From the NCBI GenBank assembly GCA_030619905.1, contig JAUXAO010000001.1, positions 183,051-216,170 on the forward strand: a stretch of 33,120 bases of DNA. The letters are read 5' to 3'. Of this stretch, positions 18,833-26,747 are shown one piece after another. Each line of letters opens with the position of its first letter. The first letter of the stretch is position 1. The DNA comes from a bacterium. GTDB lineage: Bacteria > Patescibacteriota > Minisyncoccia > Minisyncoccales > CG1-02-41-26. The position numbers and the translations under genes were made by a program. Below the pieces are notes generated by a model. It saw only the letters and a list, made by a program, of their open reading frames with translations. It was not told where the DNA came from and did no database searches.

Positions 18833-19108
18833 ATGAATATGATAAGTTTTAAAGAGAAAGTTTTTGGGGTAGTGGAAAAAATTCCGGGAGGTGAGGTTGT
18901 AAGTTATAGAGAAGTGGCACAAAGAGCCGGCAGACCTCGGGCTTGGCGGGCCGTAGGTAATATTTTGAGCAAAAACAAAAACCCTGAGTTGCCTTGCCAC
19001 AGGGTGATAAAATCAAATGGGGAAATCGGGGGTTATAATAAGGGAGCAGAAAGGAAGAAAGAACTTCTAAAGAAAGAAGAAGTGAAGATAAACAAATTTA
19101 GAAGTTGA
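18833..19108 (+). CDS. MGMT-family DNA-binding-domain protein (single domain)
   Basis: 'IPGGEVVSYREVAQRAGRPRAWRAVGNILSKNKNPELPCHRVIKSNGEIGGY', PCHRV active-site motif retained; N-terminal domain of Ogt/Ada absent. Confidence 0.9.
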   Translation: MNMISFKEKVFGVVEKIPGGEVVSYREVAQRAGRPRAWRAVGNILSKNKNPELPCHRVIKSNGEIGGYNKGAERKKELLKKEEVKINKFRS

Positions 19109-19132
19109 CAAGAATTGATGATTTTATATAAT
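19105..19132 (+). promoter_or_regulatory. Consensus promoter TTGACA-N16-TATAAT
   Basis: TTGACA 19105-19110 (overlaps upstream stop codon), TATAAT 19127-19132, ATG at 19140. Confidence 0.75.
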
Positions 19133-19139
19133 TAAACTG

Positions 19140-19355
19140 ATGAAAAAGAAGAATATTACAATTGAAGATTTAGCTAGAATGGTTCAAAAAGGATTTAGTG
19201 AAACGGCAAAAAGAAAAGAAGTCGATAGACGCTTTGATGGAGTTGACAAGCGTCTGGACAGAATTGAGAAACTTCTTATCGTTGATCACAGACAAAGAAT
19301 AGAGAAGTTGGAAATGGAAGTAAAAAATCTAAAAGAACTATTAGCAGTAAAATAA
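19140..19355 (+). CDS. Small coiled-coil protein, conserved-hypothetical style
   Basis: 'MKKKNITIEDLARMVQKGFSETAKRKEVDRRFDGVDKRLDRIEKLL...' with own consensus promoter. Confidence 0.75.
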   Translation: MKKKNITIEDLARMVQKGFSETAKRKEVDRRFDGVDKRLDRIEKLLIVDHRQRIEKLEMEVKNLKELLAVK

Positions 19356-19370
19356 ATCTGATTTTGGCAA

Positions 19371-19402
19371 ACAAAAAAGGCCTCTTTAAGAGCGCTCTTT
19401 TT
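19371..19402. terminator. Putative bidirectional terminator between convergent genes
   Basis: CAAAAAAGGC...GCTCTTTTTG stem with one mismatch, followed by T-rich tract, between + gene ending 19355 and - gene ending 19421. Confidence 0.5.
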
Positions 19403-19420
19403 GTTTTTGGTGAGGAACAA

Positions 19421-19768
19421 TTATTTTTTTACTTCTTCCATTATTTTTTTGAAAACTTCTGGTTTTTCTTTAGCTAATTGGGATAAGATTTTCCTGTCTA
19501 TCTCAATCTTTTTTTCTTTTAATTGGTGAATGAATTTATTATAAGGTAAACCAAGTTTCCGACAGGCAGCACCAATTTGAATCTGCCATAATTTTCGAAA
19601 ATCTCTCTTTTTTACTTTTCTATCTCGGTAAGCATAAGTCCAGGCTTTTTGTAAGGCCTGTTTTGCTGATTTATATTTTGATTTCCTGCCCCAGCGGAAT
19701 CCTTTGGTCTGTTTCAGGGCTTTTTTTCTTCGTTTATGAGCAGTTTTACCTCGTTTTACTCGAACCAT
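19421..19768 (-). CDS. rplT: 50S ribosomal protein L20
   Basis: 'MVRVKRGKTAHKRRKKALKQTKGFRWGRKSKYKSAKQALQKAWTYAYRDRKVKKRDFRKLWQIQIGAACR'. Confidence 0.98.
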   Translation of the reverse strand: MVRVKRGKTAHKRRKKALKQTKGFRWGRKSKYKSAKQALQKAWTYAYRDRKVKKRDFRKLWQIQIGAACRKLGLPYNKFIHQLKEKKIEIDRKILSQLAKEKPEVFKKIMEEVKK

Positions 19769-19772
19769 GTTA

Positions 19773-19955
19773 TTAAGAAATTAATTTCTTTATCTTTTTA
19801 GCCAAAGGCTTTGGCATTATCTTCCATTTTCTGATTTTACGGATTCTTTTCCCTGATTTTTTACCGCGGAAATGATTTTGACCAGCAGGTCTTCTTAAAA
19901 CCTTTCCAGTTTTTGTAATTTTAAAACGTTTTTTAAGTGATTTTCTTGTCTTCAT
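19773..19955 (-). CDS. rpmI: 50S ribosomal protein L35
   Basis: 'MKTRKSLKKRFKITKTGKVLRRPAGQNHFRGKKSGKRIRKIRK', between infC and rplT. Confidence 0.93.
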   Translation of the reverse strand: MKTRKSLKKRFKITKTGKVLRRPAGQNHFRGKKSGKRIRKIRKWKIMPKPLAKKIKKLIS

Positions 19956-20469
19956 GATTTTGAGATTGCGATACCATCATTGTTAAACCTCTGGCTTCTC
20001 GCTTAATCTCTCTTTCAATTTTAATAGTAGTTGATTTTTGTAAGATTTCTAGAAACTGATTCATCTTTTGTCTGGCAAAATCGGAAAGACGTTTTTCTCT
20101 TCCTCTTAGAACCATTTCGATTTTTATCTTGTACCCTTTCTTGAAAAATTTCTCCGCTGCTTTTACTCGAGTTTCCATATCATGAGGAGAAATATTAAAT
20201 CTTAATCTTATACTTTTTAATTCGCCGCTTTTTTGCTGTTTTTGTTTTCTTTCTTTCTTTTTTACCTGGTAAGCATACTTTCCATAGTCTCCGATTTTGC
20301 AAACCGGAGGGCTAATTTTCTGAGTCACTTGGATTAAATCAAGCCCGGCTTCCCGAGCTTTTCGTAGAGCATCTTCTAATCTAAGAACTCCCAACTGTTT
20401 TCCATCTTTGTCGATTAATCTTACTTCCCTCGCTCTTATTAGATTGTTGATAAATATTCTTTTGAACAA
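19933..20469 (-). CDS. infC: Translation initiation factor IF-3
   Basis: 'INNLIRAREVRLIDKDGKQLGVLRLEDALRKAREAGLDLIQVTQKISPPVCKIGDYGKYAYQ'; TTG start; 23-nt overlap with rpmI. Confidence 0.96.
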   Translation of the reverse strand: MFKRIFINNLIRAREVRLIDKDGKQLGVLRLEDALRKAREAGLDLIQVTQKISPPVCKIGDYGKYAYQVKKKERKQKQQKSGELKSIRLRFNISPHDMETRVKAAEKFFKKGYKIKIEMVLRGREKRLSDFARQKMNQFLEILQKSTTIKIEREIKREARGLTMMVSQSQNHEDKKIT

Positions 20470-20488
20470 GTAGATAAAAATTATTTAG

Positions 20489-20827
20489 TGGAGGTGGAGG
20501 AAATCGAACCCTCGTCCAGAAATTCTTCCGAAACAATTCTACAAGCTTAGTCTATTTTATCTTTAAGGTAAGAGAATATGAAATAGACAAAATTTCTCAT
20601 ACCCGAGCTCCATAATTTTGGTAATAATCTGGAGCAAGAATAATTACCTATCTCGATATATGGCACCTCTTACTGCTTATCGAGAATCAGCAGGGAGATG
20701 GCATTACGCTAAAGCGTAAGCGGGTTTTGAAAATAAGTTTGCACTTATTAATTCTGAGAGTTTAACGAGATTTCAGAGCTCGGCTTGCTTATTCCAGATG
20801 AAGTTTCTGTCAAAGCCTTTCACCCCC
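20489..20827 (-). ncRNA. ssrA: tmRNA (one-piece), predicted tag ANLFSKPAYALA
   Basis: 5' GGGGGUGAAAGGCUUUGACAG pairs with 3' CACCUCC(A); T-arm GAGGGTTCGATTTCCTC; tag GCA AAC TTA TTT TCA AAA CCC GCT TAC GCT TTA GCG TAA (20742 to 20704), stop inside TTACGC/GCGTAA hairpin. Confidence 0.95.
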
Positions 20828-21271
20828 TTTCATTGCTCTTTGTATTTCTCTTTCAGTTTCTCTCTTTTTAATTTGAGTTCTTTTATCAATCTTTCTTTTT
20901 CCTTTGGCAATTCCAAACTCTATCTTTATTTTTCCTTTATCAGTATACACTTTTAAGGGTATCATCGTCAAGCCTTTTTGCTTGACCTTGCCGATTAATT
21001 GTTTGATTTCGGATTTTCTTAAAAGAAGTTTTCGTGATCTTTTAGGATCATAATCACTTGGAGTATTTTTTGGCTGATAAGGAGGAACATTTGCTCCAAT
21101 TAGAAAAACCTCAGGAGGAGATTCCTTTACAATAACAAAAGAACCTCTTAAGCCCATTTTTCCGGTTTTAATTGATTTTACTTCTTGACCCTGTAAAACA
21201 ACCCCGGCCTTAAACGTTTCCAAGATAGAATAGTTAAATAATGCTTTTTTGTTTTCCAATATGACCTTCAT
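20810..21271 (-). CDS. smpB: SsrA-binding protein SmpB
   Basis: 'NKKALFNYSILETFKAGVVLQGQEVKSIKTGKMGLRGSFVIVKE...KRKIDKRTQIKKRETEREIQRAMKGGERL', adjacent to tmRNA. Confidence 0.97.
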   Translation of the reverse strand: MKVILENKKALFNYSILETFKAGVVLQGQEVKSIKTGKMGLRGSFVIVKESPPEVFLIGANVPPYQPKNTPSDYDPKRSRKLLLRKSEIKQLIGKVKQKGLTMIPLKVYTDKGKIKIEFGIAKGKRKIDKRTQIKKRETEREIQRAMKGGERL

Positions 21272-21315
21272 GCTTTAATTTTAGCAGAAAATAATGTAAA
21301 CTAAAATCATAAATT
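21272..21315. promoter_or_regulatory. 44-bp divergent smpB/argS promoter region with a -10-like TAAAAT on each strand
   Basis: TAAAAT at 21283..21278 (-) 6 nt before smpB ATG; TAAAAT at 21302..21307 (+) 8 nt before argS ATG. Confidence 0.45.
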
Positions 21316-22905
21316 ATGAAAGAGAAGATAGTTCAATTAATAAAAGAAACAATAGATCTTTTGCAAAAACAAAAAGAATTGTCTCAGTTTGAAATTCCTG
21401 AAATTTCGGTTGAATATCCGGAAAAAGAAATTCATGGTGATTATAGCACTAATATTGCCATGAACCTTGCTGGAAAATTGAAGAACAAACCAATAGAAAT
21501 AGCGAAAATCATTACTCAATCATTTAATCAATCACTTTTTGATAAAATTGATGTTATTGAACCCGGCTTTATTAATTTCTCTATTAAAAAGCAATATCTT
21601 CAGGAACAGGTTATAGAAATTTTAGATAAAAGTGAAAGGTTTGGAACATTGACTATTGGTAAAGACAAGAAAATTCAGGTTGAGTTTATTTCAGCCAATC
21701 CAACTGGTCCTTTAACATTAGGAAATGGTCGTGGGGGATTTTGTGGAGACGTTTTAGCCAATATTTTAGAAAAAGCAGGTTATGAAGTAGGAAGAGAATA
21801 CTATATTAATGATGTTGGAGAGCAGATTAAAAAATTAGGGCATTCAGTTATCGGGGACAAGGAAGCAGTTTACAAAGGAGAGTATATAAAAGAATTGAGA
21901 AAAAAGATAAAAGAGAAAGAACCAGAAGAGGCTGGTCAATTAGCGGCCAAGATTATTCTAGAAGAAATAATTAAGCCGAGCGTTAAAAAAATGGGAATTA
22001 ATTTTAATGTTTGGTTTTCAGAAAAAAGTCTATATGAAGATAAGAAAGTAGAGAAAATTCTAGATTGGCTGAAAAAAAATAAACTGGCTTATGAAAAAGA
22101 TGGAGCTCTATGGTTTAACTCAAGCAAGTTTGGCGATGATAAAGACAGAGTTTTAGTCAAAGCTGATGGCGAAAAGACTTATCTCGCTTCTGATATTGCT
22201 TATTTAAAAGATAAATTTGAAAGGGGATTTGATAATTTAATATATATCTGGGGAGCTGACCATCATGGTTATATAAAACGGATAGAAGCTGCAGCCGAGG
22301 CCTTGGGCTATCAAAAAAAACAGGTAAAAATCATTATTATGCAGTTGGTTAGACTTCTTAAAGGAGGTCGAATAGTTCGAATGTCCAAAAGAGAAGGCAC
22401 TTTTATAACTTTAGAAGAATTAGTTGATGAAGTAGGATTAGATGCAGCCAGATTCTTCTTTTTACAAAGAAGTCCAGACAGTCACTTGAATTTTGATTTA
22501 TCTTTAGCTAAAGAACAGTCTGAAAAGAATCCTGTTTATTATGTTCAATATGCTTATGCAAGAATTTGTAGCATAGTGGAGAAATTCAAAGTTCAGAATT
22601 CAAAAGTCAAAACTACGGCTCAAAACTTAAAATTATTAAATCATTTATCAGAATTAAGGTTAATTAAGCATCTTATTAAGTTTCCAGAAATTATTGAAGA
22701 TACGGTTAAAGATTATCAAATTCAAAGATTGCCTCAGTATGCGTATAAATTAGCTGGTTCTTTTCATCAGTTTTATAGAGATTGCCGTGTTTTGACAGAG
22801 GATAAAGAATTAAGTAAATCTCGTTTAGCTTTGATTTTAGCGACAAAAATTGTTTTGAAAAATACTTTGGACATAATGGGTATTTCTGCTCCAGAAAAAA
22901 TGTAA
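21316..22905 (+). CDS. argS: Arginyl-tRNA synthetase
   Basis: 'VEFISANPTGPLTLGNGRGGFCGDVLANILEKAGYEVGREYYINDVGEQ', 'MSKREGTFITLEELVDEVGLDAARFFFL'. Confidence 0.97.
   Translation: MKEKIVQLIKETIDLLQKQKELSQFEIPEISVEYPEKEIHGDYSTNIAMNLAGKLKNKPIEIAKIITQSFNQSLFDKIDVIEPGFINFSIKKQYLQEQVIEILDKSERFGTLTIGKDKKIQVEFISANPTGPLTLGNGRGGFCGDVLANILEKAGYEVGREYYINDVGEQIKKLGHSVIGDKEAVYKGEYIKELRKKIKEKEPEEAGQLAAKIILEEIIKPSVKKMGINFNVWFSEKSLYEDKKVEKILDWLKKNKLAYEKDGALWFNSSKFGDDKDRVLVKADGEKTYLASDIAYLKDKFERGFDNLIYIWGADHHGYIKRIEAAAEALGYQKKQVKIIIMQLVRLLKGGRIVRMSKREGTFITLEELVDEVGLDAARFFFLQRSPDSHLNFDLSLAKEQSEKNPVYYVQYAYARICSIVEKFKVQNSKVKTTAQNLKLLNHLSELRLIKHLIKFPEIIEDTVKDYQIQRLPQYAYKLAGSFHQFYRDCRVLTEDKELSKSRLALILATKIVLKNTLDIMGISAPEKM
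22582..22616 (+). repeat. 7-bp-period array inside argS
   Basis: AAATTCA AAGTTCA GAATTCA AAAGTCA AAACTAC, encoding KFKVQNSKVKTT. Confidence 0.8.
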
Positions 22906-22906
22906 C

Positions 22907-23479
22907 ATGAATAATACTTATTTTATTTTGAGACATGGAGAAACTCTTTATCAACTCAAAAAAGAAGAAATAATATATCCCTGGCCAGAACCTTCGCCCA
23001 TATTATTAACTGAAAAAGGAAAAAAACAGATAGAGAATGTGGCCAAAAAGCTTGAAAGTGAAAAAATTGATTTGATTTTTTCATCAGATATTCCAAGAGC
23101 CAAAGAAACAGCCGAAATTATTTCAAAGAAAATTAGAATTAAACCAATTTTTGATTCCCGAATACGAGAAATCGATATGGGGATTTATAAAGGAAAACCA
23201 GCCAAAGAATATGAAAAGGATTTTTCTGATCGGAAACGAAAATTCTTTGATCAACCCCTAAATGGTGAATCTCGACAAGATTGCAAAAAAAGAATGATGA
23301 ATTCTTTAGAAGAAATTGATAAAAAGTACAGAAACAAGAATATTTTAATAATAAGTCATGGTACTCCTTTATATCTTTTAGAAGGAACAATTAGGGGATT
23401 AAAAGATGAAAAACTTTTAGAGAAAAATAAAGATTTTTCTTTGGAGGTTGGCCAATTTAAAAAATTAGGATACAAATAA
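22907..23479 (+). CDS. Histidine phosphatase (phosphoglycerate-mutase-like)
   Basis: 'YFILRHGETLYQLKKEE', 'LIFSSDIPRAKETAEII', 'ILIISHGTPLYLLEG'. Confidence 0.93.
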   Translation: MNNTYFILRHGETLYQLKKEEIIYPWPEPSPILLTEKGKKQIENVAKKLESEKIDLIFSSDIPRAKETAEIISKKIRIKPIFDSRIREIDMGIYKGKPAKEYEKDFSDRKRKFFDQPLNGESRQDCKKRMMNSLEEIDKKYRNKNILIISHGTPLYLLEGTIRGLKDEKLLEKNKDFSLEVGQFKKLGYK

Positions 23480-23493
23480 TCAAAATACTTCAT

Positions 23494-26394
23494 ATGACTA
23501 TTAATTTCCCGGAATTAGAAAACAAAATATTAAAGTTTTGGGAAGAAAAGAAAATCTTTGAGAAATTAAGGAAAAAGAATAAAGGCAAAAAACGCTGGTC
23601 ATTTTTGGATGGACCAATAACAGCCAATAATCCTATGGGAGTTCATCATGCCTGGGGAAGAACCTATAAAGATTTGTTTCAGAGGTATAAAGCAATGAGA
23701 GGTTTTGATCAAAGGTTTCAAAATGGATTTGATTGCCAGGGTCTATGGGTAGAAGTAGAAGTTGAGAAAGAGCTTGGTTTCAAAGAAAAAAAAGATATAG
23801 AAAAATATGGAATAGGGAAGTTCGTTGAAAAGTGCAAAGAGAGAGTCTTAAAATATTCAGATATCCAGACAAAACAATCAATTAGATTAGGACAGTGGAT
23901 GGACTGGGAAAATTCCTATTTTACAATGTCTGATGAGAATAATTATGCCATTTGGTATTTTTTGAAAAAATGTCTGGAAAAAGAACTTCTTTATAAAGGA
24001 AGAGATGTTGTTCCCTGGTGTCCACGTTGTGGAACAGCTATTTCTCAGCATGAGATCCTGTCTGAAGAATATCAAGAAATTTGTCATAAATCGGTTTTTG
24101 TAAAGTTACCAGTTATTGGTCAAAAAAATCTTTTCTTTATTATTTGGACAACTACTCCCTGGACATTGCCTGCCAATGTTGTATTAGCTGTTCATCCTGA
24201 CTTGGAATACTCTAAGATTAAAAATGAAAAAGGAAATGTTTTTATTCTGCTTAAGGAAAAATCAGAATTAATTCCAAATGGCGAAATCATAAAGACATTT
24301 AAAGGTAGAAAATTAGATGGAATGAAGTATAAGGGAATGTTTGATGAATTGCCCGAAGTTAAAAAATCTCTTAAAAAATATGAGCATAGAGTAATCATAT
24401 GGGATGAAGTAAATACAGAAGAAGGTACAGGCATTGTTCATATTGCCCCGGGTTGTGGTCAGGAAGATTTTCATCTGAGTAAAGATCTAAAGATTCCAGT
24501 TATTGATCCTACAAATGAAGAAAGTAAGTATAAATCCGGGTTTGATTTTTTGAGTGGCAAATTAGTAACCCAAGTAAATGATTTAATCTTTGAAGATTTA
24601 GATAAAAAAGATTTTATTTTTAAAATTGAAAATTATACTCATCGTTATCCAACATGCTGGCGGTGCAAATCAGAATTAATCTTTCGTCTAGTTGATGAAT
24701 GGTATATTTCCATGGAAAAATTAAGAGAAGGATTGATAAAAAGCGCTCCAAAGATAAAATGGATTCCCTCTTTTGGTTTAGAAAGAGAATTGGATTGGCT
24801 CAAGAATATGCAAGACTGGCTGATTTCCAAAAAACGTTACTGGGGTTTAGCTCTGCCGATTTACGAATGTTCAAAGTGTGGTAGTTTTGAAGTAATTGGG
24901 TCCAAGCAAGAATTAAAAGAAAAAGCAGTAGAGGGTTGGAAAGAGTTTGAAGGTCATTCTCCTCATCGGCCATGGGTCGATAAAGTTAAGATTAAATGCT
25001 CAAAATGCGGCCAAGTACTTTCTCGGATTCCTGACGTAGGTAATCCATGGTTAGATGCTGGAATAGTTTCTTTTTCAACAATGAAATATTTTTCTGATAA
25101 GGAATTTTGGCAAAAATGGTTTCCAATTGATTTCATCTCTGAGTCTTTCCCTGGTCAGTTCAAAAACTGGTTTTATTCTCTCTTAGTAATGAGTCAAGTT
25201 TTAGAAGATTGTCCTCCAATGAAAACAATTTTTGGTTATGCAACTGTTGTTGATGAAAAAGGCGAGGAAATGCACAAATCAAAAGGAAATGCTATTTGGT
25301 TTGATGAGGCAGTGGAAAAGATAGGGGCGGATGTAATGAGATGGATGTATGCTGGGCAGAATCCTGTTCACAATCTAAGATTTGGTTACAAAACAGCTGA
25401 AGAAGTAAGAAGAAAACTTCTGACTTTATGGAATAGTTATGTTTTTTTTAAAACATATGTTTCCAAAGAAGAATTTCCAAACAAATCTGAATTTCCAAAA
25501 CCTAAGTCACTTTTGGATAAATGGATTCTTTCTCGTCTGAACAATTTAATTGAAAAAACAACCAAATTTTTGGATGGTTACGATGTTAACCGAACAAGTT
25601 CTGCAATTGAAAACTTTTTTATAAATGATCTATCTCTCTGGTATATTAGAAGGTCTAGAAAAAGGTTTCATTCTTCATCAGAACAAAGTTTAGTACAGGA
25701 TAAAAAAATTAAAAGAGAGGCGGTAGATACTTTGTATTTTGTTCTTTTAAATTTGACTAGATTAGTTTCCCCGATAATGCCATTCTTTAGTGAAGAGATT
25801 TATTCAGGCTTAAAAACAAAAGAGATGTCAGAATCAGTTCACTTGGATGACTGGCCAGAAGTAAATGAAAAAGATATAGATTTGGATTTGGAAAAGAAAA
25901 TGAATAGAGTCAGAGAAATTGTGGCTTTGACTTTGACTGAAAGAGCAAAAGCCGGCATAAAGATTCGTCAGCCTTTAAAAGAATTGAGAATTAAAAATCA
26001 GAAATTAGAAATAAATGAAGAATTATTGGATTTAGTTAGAGAGGAAGTGAATATTAAAGGCATAGTTTTTGATTCTAAAATCAAAGAAGAAATAGAATTA
26101 GACACAGAGATCACAGAAGAGTTAAAAAAAGAAGGCAATATCCGAGAGATTATTCGTCAGATTCAGAGCCTACGTAAAAAAGCTGGATTTACCCCTGAAG
26201 ATAAAATTGTAATTTATTATCAAGGAGAAAAAGACCTAAAGACGATTTTAGAAAAAAATAAGAAAAATATTTTATCAGGAACAAGAGCTGAAGAAATAAA
26301 AGAAGAATTGCCGGAAAAGGAAGTTTTGGCTGGAGAAAAAATAGTCAAAATTAATAAAAAGGAACTTTCTCTTTCAATTAAAAAGGTCAAATAA
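23494..26394 (+). CDS. ileS: Isoleucyl-tRNA synthetase
   Basis: 'FLDGPITANNPMGVHHAWGRTYKDLFQRY', 'QNGFDCQGLWVEVEVEKELG', 'MHKSKGNAIWFDEAVEKIGADVMRW', anticodon-binding and C-terminal regions. Confidence 0.94.
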   Translation: MTINFPELENKILKFWEEKKIFEKLRKKNKGKKRWSFLDGPITANNPMGVHHAWGRTYKDLFQRYKAMRGFDQRFQNGFDCQGLWVEVEVEKELGFKEKKDIEKYGIGKFVEKCKERVLKYSDIQTKQSIRLGQWMDWENSYFTMSDENNYAIWYFLKKCLEKELLYKGRDVVPWCPRCGTAISQHEILSEEYQEICHKSVFVKLPVIGQKNLFFIIWTTTPWTLPANVVLAVHPDLEYSKIKNEKGNVFILLKEKSELIPNGEIIKTFKGRKLDGMKYKGMFDELPEVKKSLKKYEHRVIIWDEVNTEEGTGIVHIAPGCGQEDFHLSKDLKIPVIDPTNEESKYKSGFDFLSGKLVTQVNDLIFEDLDKKDFIFKIENYTHRYPTCWRCKSELIFRLVDEWYISMEKLREGLIKSAPKIKWIPSFGLERELDWLKNMQDWLISKKRYWGLALPIYECSKCGSFEVIGSKQELKEKAVEGWKEFEGHSPHRPWVDKVKIKCSKCGQVLSRIPDVGNPWLDAGIVSFSTMKYFSDKEFWQKWFPIDFISESFPGQFKNWFYSLLVMSQVLEDCPPMKTIFGYATVVDEKGEEMHKSKGNAIWFDEAVEKIGADVMRWMYAGQNPVHNLRFGYKTAEEVRRKLLTLWNSYVFFKTYVSKEEFPNKSEFPKPKSLLDKWILSRLNNLIEKTTKFLDGYDVNRTSSAIENFFINDLSLWYIRRSRKRFHSSSEQSLVQDKKIKREAVDTLYFVLLNLTRLVSPIMPFFSEEIYSGLKTKEMSESVHLDDWPEVNEKDIDLDLEKKMNRVREIVALTLTERAKAGIKIRQPLKELRIKNQKLEINEELLDLVREEVNIKGIVFDSKIKEEIELDTEITEELKKEGNIREIIRQIQSLRKKAGFTPEDKIVIYYQGEKDLKTILEKNKKNILSGTRAEEIKEELPEKEVLAGEKIVKINKKELSLSIKKVK

Positions 26395-26403
26395 TAATAA
26401 AAT

Positions 26404-26736
26404 ATGGTAAATTCATCAAAAAATAAAATACCAGAGAAAAACTCTAAAGAGGATTTTTTTGGCAAAAAAGGGTATCTCTCGAGGCTTGAATTGAGACAAA
26501 AATTAAAAAAAGCTCCTTCAAGAGTTCCAGGCTTGGGAAAATGGTATACTCGGCGAGAAAGAGTGGATATGGAAAAAGAGACATTTGGAAAAGAGTATAA
26601 AGATTATATTACTCGTCGGGAGTTTCAACATCGGCTTCGAAAATTAGAGAGGGAAAAATTCGGAGTAAAAACAGGTAAGGAAAAATTAGAAATCAACAGA
26701 AAAATCAAGTACTTAAAAGAATTGACTGGTTTTTAA
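26404..26736 (+). CDS. Small basic conserved-hypothetical-style protein
   Basis: 110-aa ORF in a tight same-strand run between ileS and recO; no recognised domain. Confidence 0.7.
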   Translation: MVNSSKNKIPEKNSKEDFFGKKGYLSRLELRQKLKKAPSRVPGLGKWYTRRERVDMEKETFGKEYKDYITRREFQHRLRKLEREKFGVKTGKEKLEINRKIKYLKELTGF

Positions 26737-26747
26737 ATTCAATAAAA

